Shown piece after piece: positions 52,021 through 61,209 of a DNA stretch of 64,000 nucleotides (positions are counted from its first letter, which is position 1; the number at the start of each line of letters is the position of its first letter). The translations under genes and the position numbers were made by a program. Source of the DNA: an uncultured Lachnospiraceae bacterium (lineage in GTDB: Bacteria; Bacillota; Clostridia; Lachnospirales; Lachnospiraceae); the NCBI GenBank assembly GCA_910587045.1, contig CAJULG010000002.1, positions 275,132 to 339,131 of the forward strand, read 5' to 3'. Below the pieces are notes generated by a model. That model searched no databases. It worked only from the letters and a program-made list of their open reading frames with translations, and had not been told where the DNA came from.

Positions 52021-52059
52021 GAACAGGAATGAAAATGTAATGATACAGAGGTATGATAT

Positions 52060-53889
52060 ATGTGTGGATTTGTAGGATTTTTAGATCACCTGCCGGAAAA
52101 GGCAGAGATAATAGAGAAGATGAAGGATGCCATTGTTCATCGGGGGCCGGATAGTGATGGAACCTATCTGGATGAAGAGATTGCATTAGGGTTTCGGCGT
52201 TTAAGCATTATCGATCTGGATGCCGGCAGCCAGCCTATTTATAATGAGGATGGTTCTCTGGTACTGATGTTCAATGGAGAAATCTATAACTATCAGAGCA
52301 TCCGGGAAGAACTGACTGCAAAGGGACATGTGTTTCAGACCCAGTCTGACACAGAGGTACTGGTTCATGCCTATGAGGAATATGGATATGACATGCTGAA
52401 CCTGCTGCGGGGGATGTTTGCCTTTGTTATCTGGGATAAAAAGGAAAAACGGATGTTTCTTGCAAGGGATTTCTTTGGCATTAAGCCGATGTATTATGCG
52501 AATATGAATGGAAGCTTTTTGTTTGGTTCGGAGATCAAAGCCTTCTTATGTCATCCGTCCTTTGAGAAGAAGCTGAATCACGATGTATTGGAGAATTATC
52601 TGACCTATCAGTACAGTCCTTCTGCAGAAACTTTTTTTGAAGGTGTTATGTGTCTGCCTCCGGCCCATTATCTGGTATACGAAAACGGAGCAGTGACGAT
52701 CACCCGTTATTGGGAGCCGGAGTTTCAGGAGCCGGATGAAAGCCGGGATTTGGACGACTGGGCGAATGCGATCCGTGATGTTATGGAGGATTCTGTAAGA
52801 ATGCATAAGATTTCGGACGTGGAAGTGGGTTCCTTTCTCTCCAGTGGCGTGGATTCCAGCTATATTGCGTGTATGGCCAAGGTGGACAAGACCTTTACCG
52901 TTGGTTTTGCACAGAAGAAGTATAATGAGATTTCTTATGCAAAGGAGCTATCGGATATCATTGAAGTACAGAATATCAGTAAGGTGATCACGCCGGAGGA
53001 GTACTGGGATAAGCTGTCTATGATCCAGTATTATATGGATCAGCCGCTTGCGGATGCTTCTGCCATTGCCCTGTACTTTCTGGGGAATGAAACAGCGAAG
53101 CATGTGAAGGTTGCCATGTCGGGAGAGGGGTCGGATGAACTGTTCGGCGGCTATAATATCTACCGGGAGCCGCTGGAGAATAAAGCATATGATATCATTC
53201 CGTTTCCGATCCGCAGGCTCATTGGAAAGATCGCTGCTTTGTTTCCAAAGAAACGGGGCTTTAATTTCCTGGTGCGCCACTCCAAGACCCTGCAGGAGCG
53301 TTATGTGGGAAATGCATTTATCTTTGATGAGAAGGAAAAGGATAAGCTGTTAAAGGAACGCAATGGCGTAGATCCACTTGCAGTTACCAGACCATACTGG
53401 AACCGGATCGCAGGCAGGGATACGGTAACCCAGATGCAGTATCTGGATATCAACATCTGGATGGTGCATGATATTCTGTTAAAAGCGGACAAGATGAGCA
53501 TGGCAAACTCCCTGGAGGTGCGGGTGCCGTTTCTGGATAAGGAGGTATTTCAGGTGGCATCACGGATTCCCCGTCAATACAAGGTAGAAGGAGAAGTAAC
53601 GAAGCGGGCGTTCCGGAAGACGGCCCTTGAGGTGCTGCCGGAAAAGGTAGCGGATAAGAAGAAACTGGGCTTTCCGGTTCCGATCCGTGTCTGGATGCGG
53701 GAGGAGCCATATTACAGCCGTATCCGGGAGGCGTTTACCAGTAAGGAAGCAGAACAGTTTTTCCAGACGGATTATCTGGTGAAGCTTCTGGATCAGCATA
53801 AGGAAGAAAAGTTCGACAACAGCCGGAAGATATGGACGGTATTCATGTTCCTGCTCTGGTACGATGAGTATTTTGTAAAGCGGGCATAG
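52060..53889 (+). CDS. asnB: Asparagine synthetase (glutamine-hydrolysing)
   Basis: Makes asparagine from aspartate, ATP and glutamine. The 609-residue protein has the class II glutaminase start MCGFVGF with nucleophile Cys2, RLSIIDLDAGSQPI near 48-61, FNGEIYNY near 72-79, and the synthetase P-loop LSSGVDSSY near 261-269. Length and motifs are normal for the AsnB_1 type. The ApbE gene starts 7 bases after its stop, so the two are cotranscribed. Confidence 0.96.
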   Translation: MCGFVGFLDHLPEKAEIIEKMKDAIVHRGPDSDGTYLDEEIALGFRRLSIIDLDAGSQPIYNEDGSLVLMFNGEIYNYQSIREELTAKGHVFQTQSDTEVLVHAYEEYGYDMLNLLRGMFAFVIWDKKEKRMFLARDFFGIKPMYYANMNGSFLFGSEIKAFLCHPSFEKKLNHDVLENYLTYQYSPSAETFFEGVMCLPPAHYLVYENGAVTITRYWEPEFQEPDESRDLDDWANAIRDVMEDSVRMHKISDVEVGSFLSSGVDSSYIACMAKVDKTFTVGFAQKKYNEISYAKELSDIIEVQNISKVITPEEYWDKLSMIQYYMDQPLADASAIALYFLGNETAKHVKVAMSGEGSDELFGGYNIYREPLENKAYDIIPFPIRRLIGKIAALFPKKRGFNFLVRHSKTLQERYVGNAFIFDEKEKDKLLKERNGVDPLAVTRPYWNRIAGRDTVTQMQYLDINIWMVHDILLKADKMSMANSLEVRVPFLDKEVFQVASRIPRQYKVEGEVTKRAFRKTALEVLPEKVADKKKLGFPVPIRVWMREEPYYSRIREAFTSKEAEQFFQTDYLVKLLDQHKEEKFDNSRKIWTVFMFLLWYDEYFVKRA

Positions 53890-53896
53890 GACGATC

Positions 53897-55132
53897 ATGG
53901 AAGCCGGACTGATAATTGCAATTCTATATGGATGTGTTCTTAATCTGGCAGGGCTCATAAGCATGGGACTGGATAAAAAGCGGGCAAAGGAGGGAGCATG
54001 GCGGATCCCGGAGCGGACGCTGTTTCTCATCGCCATATTCGGCGGAAGTCTGGGCAGCATCCTTGGTATGCAGTTGTTCCGCCATAAGACCAGACATAAA
54101 GCCTTTGTACTTGGCATGCCGCTCATACTGGTAATACAGATCATTCTGTGCGTCGTATTTCTGGGCCGGACAATGCCGGCCGAGGCCAGGCGGACGGATT
54201 TTGCCATGGGAACCGTGGTTTCCGAGGTGATCTATGGACCGGACAGTGACCGGACGGCGGAAGGCGTTTACCAGTGCATTCTGAAACTGGAACAACAGGA
54301 GCTGTCCTGGCGGGCAGAGGATTCTGCAGTGGCGGTCTGGAATCAAAGCTTAGAGCAGGGAACAGCAGTAAGATTGACCGGGCAGGAGCAGAAATGGCTT
54401 CAGGATTCTCTTGCACTGTGTGAGGACTCCAATGGAGCGCTGGATATAACGATACATCCCGTTATTGACTTATGGGGTATGGAGCAGGAGCAGCCTGCTG
54501 TTCCGGCGGAGGAGGCCCTTCAGGCGGCTCTGGCAGATACCGGTTATGAGCGCATTCATCTGTCGGAGGACGGGATGCTGACGGGGGAATCTGTGGCCTG
54601 CTCCATTGATCTTGGCGCAGTGGGAAAAGGAATTGCCGGTGATGTCGTTCGGGAGTATCTGGCAGACAGTCCGGTGACCGGAGCGGTAATTTCGATTGGC
54701 GGTACCATTGTTGTATATGGAGATAAGCCGGGCACAGAGGACTGGACAGTGGGGATACAGGATCCCAGAGGACCACAGGGAACCGTTCTTGGTACGCTGA
54801 CCATGCGAAAGAATGGAATTGTCTCTACTTCCGGTGATTATGAAAAGTATTTTACAGAGCAGGGAACGCGGTATCATCACATTTTTGATCCTGCTACCGG
54901 TTATCCGGCAGACAGCGGATTGATGGCGGTAACGGTTGTCAGCGACAGCGGACTGATCAGCGACGGGCTTTCCACTGCCTGCTTTGTATTGGGATATCAG
55001 GACGGGTGTTCCCTGCTGGAGCAGTATGGTGCAGAAGGGATATTCGTAACGACGGAGCGTCAGGTCTATATCACCGAAGGATTGCGGGATATGTTTGAAT
55101 TAACAGATACCGATTATGAGTTACAGGAATAA
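53897..55132 (+). CDS. apbE: FAD:protein FMN transferase (ApbE) with N-terminal DUF1294 domain
   Basis: Attaches FMN through a phosphodiester bond to Thr of target proteins such as RnfG and RnfD. The 411-residue protein combines a DUF1294 membrane domain (about 1-95, with LDKKRAKEGAWRIPE and GGSLGSILGMQLFRHKTRH) with an ApbE catalytic domain (about 100-405: AMGTVVSEVIYG, SIDLGAVGKG near 233-242, SIGGTIVVYG, HHIFDPATGYP near 329-339). Usually ApbE of Gram-positives is a lipoprotein; here the DUF1294 helices anchor it. Placement upstream of rnfCDGEAB fits the flavin-loading role. Confidence 0.9.
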   Translation: MEAGLIIAILYGCVLNLAGLISMGLDKKRAKEGAWRIPERTLFLIAIFGGSLGSILGMQLFRHKTRHKAFVLGMPLILVIQIILCVVFLGRTMPAEARRTDFAMGTVVSEVIYGPDSDRTAEGVYQCILKLEQQELSWRAEDSAVAVWNQSLEQGTAVRLTGQEQKWLQDSLALCEDSNGALDITIHPVIDLWGMEQEQPAVPAEEALQAALADTGYERIHLSEDGMLTGESVACSIDLGAVGKGIAGDVVREYLADSPVTGAVISIGGTIVVYGDKPGTEDWTVGIQDPRGPQGTVLGTLTMRKNGIVSTSGDYEKYFTEQGTRYHHIFDPATGYPADSGLMAVTVVSDSGLISDGLSTACFVLGYQDGCSLLEQYGAEGIFVTTERQVYITEGLRDMFELTDTDYELQE

Positions 55133-55200
55133 GCCCTGCAGCAGCTTCTGCTGACAGAGGAAGGAAGAGAAGAACCGGAAGGGAAACGTGTATTGCAGCT

Positions 55201-55584
55201 ATGGAAGATAAAAAGAACGCTAGAAGAAATGATAAAATAATGCAGAAGAAAAAGGGGCGGAATGATCTGATCCTGATCGGGGGGATGATCATTGCAGCAT
55301 TGATCCTTCTGGTGGTGGTCTGGCTGGTTTTCTTTCAGGAGGGAACCACAGCAGTCGTATTTTTAAATGGTTCCGTTATCCTGGAGCAGCCGTTGGACGA
55401 GGATTGCAGGATTCCGATCCAGACGGAGAACGGCTATAATCTCTTTCTGGTAGAGAATGGTGTTGCGCTTGTTGCAGAAGCAGACTGCAGGGATCAGATC
55501 TGCGTGGAACATGCTGGGATCTCGAGGAAGGGAGAAACGATCGTGTGTCTGCCGCATAAGCTTGTGGTAGAAATACAAAAGTAA
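55201..55584 (+). CDS. NusG domain II-containing membrane-anchored protein (DUF1312)
   Basis: A 127-residue protein with a basic N-terminus, one membrane segment (about 25-45) and an extracellular NusG-domain-II-like beta domain (about 50-127) containing DCRDQICVEHAGIS with two Cys, and ending IVCLPHKLVVEI. Such proteins are regularly encoded beside RNF or extracytoplasmic electron-transfer genes, but their role is unknown. The start is uncertain: no clear ribosome site precedes either the ATG at 55201 or the one at 55240. Confidence 0.82.
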   Translation: MEDKKNARRNDKIMQKKKGRNDLILIGGMIIAALILLVVVWLVFFQEGTTAVVFLNGSVILEQPLDEDCRIPIQTENGYNLFLVENGVALVAEADCRDQICVEHAGISRKGETIVCLPHKLVVEIQK

Positions 55585-55603
55585 CAGGAGGGGGGAGCAT
55601 CAG

Positions 55604-56860
55604 ATGAAAGCGGCAGAGGAGATCGCAAAGGAGGAAGGTCATCAGCTTATTACTTTTGTAAAATGGCTGATCTTTTCCCTGATAACCGGAGCATTTGTAG
55701 GAGGAGTCGGAGCCGCCTTCTCCATATCCATGACATATGTAACGAATCTGAGACAGGAGAATTCCTGGCTGGTTTTTTTGCTTCCGGCAGCGGGGATTCT
55801 GATCGTCCTGCTCTACAAGCTGTGTCATCAGGAGCATCATAAGGGAACCAACCTTGTTATTACTGCTATACGGACGGATGAACTGATCCATGCCAGAACC
55901 GCACCTTTGATCTTTATATCTACGATCCTGACCCATATATGCGGCGGTTCTGCAGGCAGAGAGGGTGCTGCTCTGCAGTTGGGAGGCAGTATCGGAGAAT
56001 CTATTGGACGAATATTCAAATTTGATGAAAAGGATCGGACGATCATTATCATGTGCGGTATGAGCGCAGCATTTTCTGCAGTGTTTGGTACTCCCCTTGC
56101 GGCAGTGATCTTTCCAATGGAGATGGTCAGCATCGGGATCATGTATTATGCAGCGCTGGTTCCCTGTACGGTAGCGTCCCTGACGGCAAATCAGATTGCG
56201 TTATTATGCGGGCTGGAGGGAGAACAGTTTCTGATCCGGGAGGTTCCGGCATTCAATGTTCTGAATACCGGAAAGATCGGGATCGTGGCAATTCTCTGTG
56301 CTTTTTTGAGTATTGCATTCTGTATCCTTCTGCATCAGACAGAGGCCTTTCTGCGGAAGCGGATCACGAATCCTTATCTTCGGATCGTGATCGGAGGCGG
56401 GATCATAATTCTTCTGACCCTGCTGTTTGGAACGGAATACAATGGTGCAGGCATGGATGTGATCCGAAGGGCAGTAGAAGAAGGGCAGGTGTTCTATGGT
56501 GCCTTTTTATTAAAGCTTATCTTTACGGCGATCACGCTGGGTTCCGGCTATCGGGGTGGAGAGATCGTACCGTCTTTCTTTGTAGGTGCTGCTTTTGGAT
56601 GCCTTATGGGGCACTTACTGGGCATATCTCCCGGTCTTTGTGCAGCAGCAGGTATGACTGGTGTGTTCTGCGGGGTTACCAACAGTCCGATGACTTCTCT
56701 TTTTATCAGCTTTGAGCTGTTTGGGATGCAGGGGATGCCTTATTATCTGATCGTGACCGCAATCTGTTATATGTTGTCCGGCTATTTTGGACTGTATAAG
56801 AGCCAGAAGATCGTCTATTCAAAATCTGAGCCGACGTATATCAACCGGGAATCCGATTGA
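55604..56860 (+). CDS. CLC-type anion channel/antiporter with divergent selectivity motif
   Basis: A 418-residue membrane protein with about 10-12 hydrophobic segments. The gating-Glu motif is GREGA with Glu120, so transport rather than channel activity is likely. The classic GSGIP motif is replaced by GTNLV near residue 84-88, and GGEIVPSFFVGAAFG near 316-330 is conserved. Divergence at the GSGIP position resembles the clade containing fluoride-exporting CLC-F proteins, but fluoride specificity is a guess; no fluoride riboswitch is visible upstream. It lies between two RNF-associated genes, with a 4-base overlap to the next frame. Confidence 0.8.
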   Translation: MKAAEEIAKEEGHQLITFVKWLIFSLITGAFVGGVGAAFSISMTYVTNLRQENSWLVFLLPAAGILIVLLYKLCHQEHHKGTNLVITAIRTDELIHARTAPLIFISTILTHICGGSAGREGAALQLGGSIGESIGRIFKFDEKDRTIIIMCGMSAAFSAVFGTPLAAVIFPMEMVSIGIMYYAALVPCTVASLTANQIALLCGLEGEQFLIREVPAFNVLNTGKIGIVAILCAFLSIAFCILLHQTEAFLRKRITNPYLRIVIGGGIIILLTLLFGTEYNGAGMDVIRRAVEEGQVFYGAFLLKLIFTAITLGSGYRGGEIVPSFFVGAAFGCLMGHLLGISPGLCAAAGMTGVFCGVTNSPMTSLFISFELFGMQGMPYYLIVTAICYMLSGYFGLYKSQKIVYSKSEPTYINRESD

Positions 56861-56919
56861 CCGGAACCGGCCGGCGGGATGGAACACGGAAGCGTAATCC
56901 GGAAAGGGAGGAATCATAT

Positions 56920-57411
56920 TTGGCAAAAAGAGCTGCATTTCTGGGAATGTTTACTGCACTGGGGCTGGTATTCGGCTGGCTGGAGACTTTAGTTCCCATT
57001 TATCCTATGGTACCCGGAATGAAGATCGGACTGGCCAATCTGGTCACACTGCTGGTGCTGTACCGGCTTGGCTGGAAGGAAGCAGCAGGCGTAAGCCTGC
57101 TCCGCATAGGATTATCCTCCTTATTGTTTGGAACGGTCACTATGATGCTTTACAGTCTGGCAGGGGCCGCTCTGAGTCTGCTGATCATGGTCATATTAAA
57201 AAGGTCAGATCATGTTTCAATACTGGGTGTCAGTGTGGCAGGCGGTGTCCTGCACAATACCGGTCAGATCATCCTGGCCGCTTTTCTTATGGAGAATCAT
57301 ACGATTCTGTATGGATTTCCGCTCCTGATGCTTTCCGGTGTGATAGCGGGCGCACTGGTTGGCGTGGCAGGGGCATTTCTGCATAAGCATCTGCCAAAGG
57401 AAATCAGTTGA
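56920..57411 (+). CDS. Gx transporter family protein (heptaprenyl diphosphate synthase component I-like)
   Basis: A 163-residue membrane protein with about five hydrophobic segments. A TTG start at 56920 is chosen because AAAGGGAGG sits 7 bases upstream; a frame starting with ATG at 56857 overlaps the CLC gene and adds a charged, unlikely N-terminus. Family wording: GLVFGWLETLVP, MVPGMKIGLANLVTLL. Despite the database name it looks like a small ECF-type substrate-binding membrane component, and genes of this type often accompany RNF clusters, possibly for flavin or quinone precursors. Function unproven. Confidence 0.75.
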   Translation: MAKRAAFLGMFTALGLVFGWLETLVPIYPMVPGMKIGLANLVTLLVLYRLGWKEAAGVSLLRIGLSSLLFGTVTMMLYSLAGAALSLLIMVILKRSDHVSILGVSVAGGVLHNTGQIILAAFLMENHTILYGFPLLMLSGVIAGALVGVAGAFLHKHLPKEIS

Positions 57412-57468
57412 ATAACGGAGGAAATTGTATTAAAATATATAGTATTCTAATGAAACGAGGTAGTAGGT

Positions 57469-58791
57469 ATGCGTTTGCTTACATTTCAGGGAGGCATTCA
57501 TCCTTACGAGGGGAAGGAACTGACCATGGAGAAGCCCATTGAGATCTATCTTCCCAAGGGCGATATGGTCTATCCATTGAGTCAGCATATTGGAGCACCG
57601 GCGAAACCATTGGTAAAGAAAGGGGATTCCGTTCTGGCTGGTCAGCGGATCGCAGAGGCAGGCGGTTTTGTCTCTGCCCATATTCATGCTTCCGTATCCG
57701 GTACGGTAAAAGCCATTGAACCACGGCTGACCGCAGGGGGAAACAAGGTGAATTCCATTGTGATCGAAAATGACGGGAAGTTTGATACTGTAGATTTTGA
57801 AGCGAATGTGAAGCCCTGGGAGGAATTAAGCCGGGAGGAAATCCTGGCCCTGATTCAGGATGCAGGCATAGTAGGAATGGGCGGTGCAGGCTTTCCTACA
57901 CATGTAAAGCTTTCTCCCAAGCATGTAGATCAGATTGATTATATCATTGTAAATGGTTCCGAATGTGAACCGTATCTGACCTCCGATTACCGCAGGATGC
58001 TGGAGGAACCGGAGAAGCTGATCCAGGGGCTTACGATCGTGTTAAAACTGTTCCCGAATGCTTCCGGTATCATTGCCATCGAAGATAACAAGCCAAAGGC
58101 ATTGAAGCTGTTGAAGGAGAAGACGGAAGGAATGGAGCGGATCACCGTACACTCCATGAAGACCAAGTATCCGGAAGGAGCGGAGCGTCAGTTGATCTAT
58201 GCCAACACCGGCAGGTATATCAATTCCAGTATGCTGCCGGCAGACGCGGGATGCATTGTACATAATGTTGATACGGTTGTGGCAATCTGCGAGGCAGTAT
58301 GCTATGGCATTCCATTAATTGACCGGATCGTAACCGTAACGGGAGATGCGGTTGCAAATCCAGTCAACTATAAAGTTCTGTTAGGCACAAATATGCAGGA
58401 GCTGATTGATGCAACAGGGGGATTTCCGGGAAAGGAACCGGAGAAGATTGTTGCCGGCGGCCCTATGATGGGCAAGGCGTTATTTTCAACGGATGTACCG
58501 ATCGTAAAGGGTTCTTCTGCCATCCTCTGTATGCTGGAGGATGAGGCAGCCATGTATGAGCCGTCGAACTGCATCCGCTGCGGCCGCTGCGTGGCAGTCT
58601 GTCCGGGACGGGTGAATCCTTCCAGACTGGCGAAGCTGGCAGAACACGGGAAGCTGGAGGATTTCGTCAATGAGGATGGAATGGAGTGCTGTGAGTGCGG
58701 ATGCTGTTCCTATGTCTGTCCTGCCAAGCGGCATTTAACCCAGACCATTGCAGCCACCAGAAAAAGCATTTTAGCGAACCGGAAAAAGTAG
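57469..58791 (+). CDS. rnfC: RNF electron transport complex subunit C
   Basis: The NADH-binding, iron-sulfur subunit of the ferredoxin:NAD oxidoreductase that pumps Na+ or H+. The 440-residue protein has FQGGIHPYEGKE at the start, a flavin/NADH-binding region (MGGAGFPTHVKL near 139-150; NGSECEPYLTSD near 164), an SLBB domain and two 4Fe-4S motifs, CIRCGRCVAVCP and CCECGCCSYVCP, near 366-415. First gene of the C-D-G-E-A-B order typical of clostridial and acetogenic RNF. AACGAGG precedes the ATG. Confidence 0.97.
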   Translation: MRLLTFQGGIHPYEGKELTMEKPIEIYLPKGDMVYPLSQHIGAPAKPLVKKGDSVLAGQRIAEAGGFVSAHIHASVSGTVKAIEPRLTAGGNKVNSIVIENDGKFDTVDFEANVKPWEELSREEILALIQDAGIVGMGGAGFPTHVKLSPKHVDQIDYIIVNGSECEPYLTSDYRRMLEEPEKLIQGLTIVLKLFPNASGIIAIEDNKPKALKLLKEKTEGMERITVHSMKTKYPEGAERQLIYANTGRYINSSMLPADAGCIVHNVDTVVAICEAVCYGIPLIDRIVTVTGDAVANPVNYKVLLGTNMQELIDATGGFPGKEPEKIVAGGPMMGKALFSTDVPIVKGSSAILCMLEDEAAMYEPSNCIRCGRCVAVCPGRVNPSRLAKLAEHGKLEDFVNEDGMECCECGCCSYVCPAKRHLTQTIAATRKSILANRKK

Positions 58792-58801
58792 GAGGTAGAA
58801 C

Positions 58802-59755
58802 ATGACGGAATTAAAAAAGATTTCATCTTCCCCTCATGTGAGACACGAGGACAGTACCACAGGGATCATGCTGGATGTGATCATTGCCCTGCTTCCGGCA
58901 GCTATCATGGGTATCTATAATTTTGGCATTTCGGCATTTATATTGATCCTGGTATGCATTGCCTCCTGTGTTGCCAGTGAGTGGGCATTTCAGTATTTTA
59001 TGAAGCGCAGAGTGACGATCAGCGACTGCAGTGCCATTGTGACCGGCCTGTTGCTGGCTCTGAATCTTCCGGCTTCCCTTCCCTGGTGGATGGCGGTCCT
59101 GGGAAGTGTATTTGCCATTGTGCTTGTAAAGCAGTTATTTGGTGGAATCGGGCAGAATTTTATGAATCCGGCTCTGGCCGCCCGGTGCTTTCTACTGCTT
59201 TCCTTTGCAAAGCCGATGACAACGTTTGTATACGATGCAGTTACGACAGCAACCCCCCTGGCAGTGTTAAAGGCCGGCGGACAGGTGGATGTCCTGCGGA
59301 TGTTCATGGGGAGTACGGCAGGCACCATAGGAGAGACCTCTGCGGCTGCATTGCTGATCGGCGGTGCATATCTGTTGTTCCGGCGTGTGATCGATATACG
59401 GATTCCGGCTGCCTATATTGGCACGTTTACGATCTGTATAGCCATTTATGCCATGGCATCAGGCAGAGGGCTGGATATTGCATTTATCACGGCTCATCTT
59501 TGTGGCGGCGGTCTGATGCTGGGGGCGATATTTATGGCCACGGATTATGTGACATCACCGATCACAGCAAAAGGACGTCTGATCTATGGCGTGTTGTTAG
59601 GGCTGTTGACCTTTATACTTCGAAGTCCGTGGAATCCTGCTACCGCAGCAGAAGGTGTTTCCTATTCGATCCTTTGTGGAAATCTGCTGGTTCCGGTCAT
59701 TGAACGGTTTACGGCTCCGAAGGCATTTGGAAAGGGGGCAGAGAAGCATGAATAA
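58802..59755 (+). CDS. rnfD: RNF complex subunit D
   Basis: Integral membrane subunit related to NqrB, with about eight to ten hydrophobic segments in 317 residues. The flavinylation motif TTATPLA near 148-154 contains Thr151, the candidate for covalent FMN, which the ApbE enzyme upstream would load. IVTGLLLALNLP and GGIGQNFMNPALAAR are conserved. It follows rnfC by 10 bp and overlaps rnfG by 8 bases. Confidence 0.95.
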   Translation: MTELKKISSSPHVRHEDSTTGIMLDVIIALLPAAIMGIYNFGISAFILILVCIASCVASEWAFQYFMKRRVTISDCSAIVTGLLLALNLPASLPWWMAVLGSVFAIVLVKQLFGGIGQNFMNPALAARCFLLLSFAKPMTTFVYDAVTTATPLAVLKAGGQVDVLRMFMGSTAGTIGETSAAALLIGGAYLLFRRVIDIRIPAAYIGTFTICIAIYAMASGRGLDIAFITAHLCGGGLMLGAIFMATDYVTSPITAKGRLIYGVLLGLLTFILRSPWNPATAAEGVSYSILCGNLLVPVIERFTAPKAFGKGAEKHE

Positions 59756-60383
59756 GCAGATGATCCGGGAATCCCTGGTATTATTTATCATTACATTGGC
59801 GGCAGGCCTGCTGTTAGGCAGTGTGTACGCCATTACCAAGCATCCTATCGCACAGGCGCAGGAGGATAAGAAACAGTCTGCCTATCAGTCCGTCTTCTCA
59901 GATGCAGTAACATTTACGGATCTTGAAGGGGTGAATGCAGAAGCCGCTGCCGGAATATTACAGGAGGGCGGCTTTGAGAAGAATACCATTCAGGAGGTTA
60001 AGCAGGCGGAGGATGCTGCCGGAACTGTACTGGGCTATGTCATGACGATCCGGTCAGCAGAGGGATATGGCGGTGAATTTGAGATTGCTCTGGGAATCCG
60101 GATGGACGGTACAGTGAATCAGATTGCCTTCCTTTCCTTATCCGAAACCATCGGTCTTGGCATGGAGGCAAAGAAGCCTGCATTTTATGAGCAGTTCTCC
60201 GGCCGGCGGGCAGATGCCTTTGCCTATTCCAAATCCGGAGCTGTGGCGGAGAATGAAATTGATGCCATCAGCGGTGCTACCATTACCACCAATGCGGTTA
60301 CCAATGCAGTCAATGCAGGAATATGCTATGCAAGGAGTCTGGGACTTTCAGATACGCAGGAGGGAGGTGGCAGTGATGAATAG
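59748..60383 (+). CDS. rnfG: RNF complex subunit G
   Basis: Extracytoplasmic flavoprotein subunit. The 211-residue protein has one N-terminal membrane segment (about 9-28) and an FMN-binding domain whose SGAT motif (DAISGATITT) places covalent FMN on Thr178. The start at 59748 lies in the 8-base overlap ATGAATAA with the rnfD stop; a longer frame starting at 59655 is discarded. Confidence 0.95.
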   Translation: MNKQMIRESLVLFIITLAAGLLLGSVYAITKHPIAQAQEDKKQSAYQSVFSDAVTFTDLEGVNAEAAAGILQEGGFEKNTIQEVKQAEDAAGTVLGYVMTIRSAEGYGGEFEIALGIRMDGTVNQIAFLSLSETIGLGMEAKKPAFYEQFSGRRADAFAYSKSGAVAENEIDAISGATITTNAVTNAVNAGICYARSLGLSDTQEGGGSDE

Positions 60384-61209
60384 GAATGTAGAGCGGATCC
60401 GGAACGGAATTGTTACCGAGAATCCTACCTTTGTACAGATACTGGGGATGTGTCCGACGCTTGCAGTAACTACATCTGCCGTAAACGGTCTGGGTATGGG
60501 ATTAAGTACCACAGTGATCCTGATCATGAGTAATCTGATGATCTCGGCATTGCGGAACGTGATACCGAACCGGGTGCGTATTCCGGCATATATCGTGATC
60601 GTTGCTGCTTTTGTTACCATCATTGATTTTCTGTTACAGGCATTTCTGCCGGATTTGTCGGAAAGTCTTGGCGGATATATCAAGTTGATCGTAGTAAACT
60701 GTATTATTTTAGGACGGGCGGAGTCCTATGCTTCCAAAAATCCGGTCGTGCCATCCGTGTTTGACGGAGTGGGCATGGGGCTTGGCTTTACCGTTGGTCT
60801 GACTGCGATCGGACTGGTGCGGGAGCTGCTTGGGGCAGGTGCTGTCTTCGGGTTTGCAATCCCGGGCTATCAGCCGGTGGGAATCTTTGTCTTGTCACCG
60901 GGTGCCTTTCTGGTGCTTGCATTTTTGATCGCGTTTCTGAACTATCGCAAGCAAAAGAAGAAACAGAAGGCAGAACTCAGCGATACCGTATGTCGGACGG
61001 AAGATTGCAGGCATTGTGGAAATACCTCCTGTGGCGGCAGATTCTTTGATTTTGACGGGGAGACGGATGTAGTGGGCCGGGTCGGACAGAAGCCGGCAGC
61101 ACCGGAGACGGACCGGGTACAGAAGCCGGAACAACCGGCGGAACCAAAGACGGATCAGGTACAGACAGTGGAAGAACAGCAGGAACAGGAGGGACAGAAA
61201 GATGAATGA
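60376..61209 (+). CDS. rnfE: RNF complex subunit E with C-terminal Cys-rich extension
   Basis: Polytopic subunit of the ion-translocating core, paralogous to rnfA. Residues 1-200 hold about six hydrophobic segments (FVQILGMCPTLAVTTSA with the cluster Cys; VPSVFDGVGMGLGFTVGL). The total of 277 residues is well above the usual 200-230: residues about 200-277 form a soluble tail with CX4CX2CX4C (Cys206 onward) followed by Pro/Gln/Glu-rich sequence. The start lies in the 8-base overlap ATGAATAG with rnfG; an upstream frame start at 60124 is rejected. Confidence 0.93.
   Translation: MNRNVERIRNGIVTENPTFVQILGMCPTLAVTTSAVNGLGMGLSTTVILIMSNLMISALRNVIPNRVRIPAYIVIVAAFVTIIDFLLQAFLPDLSESLGGYIKLIVVNCIILGRAESYASKNPVVPSVFDGVGMGLGFTVGLTAIGLVRELLGAGAVFGFAIPGYQPVGIFVLSPGAFLVLAFLIAFLNYRKQKKKQKAELSDTVCRTEDCRHCGNTSCGGRFFDFDGETDVVGRVGQKPAAPETDRVQKPEQPAEPKTDQVQTVEEQQEQEGQKDE

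Noticed and set aside
51197..52186. Long minus-strand open frame of 329 codons
   Set aside because: It lies antisense to the DUF4190-like gene and the asnB start, has no ribosome site, and its product shows no family features; the plus-strand genes are clearly real.
60124..60375. N-terminal extension of rnfE by about 84 codons
   Set aside because: It runs out of frame through rnfG, and a normal start with the conserved 8-base overlap exists at 60376.
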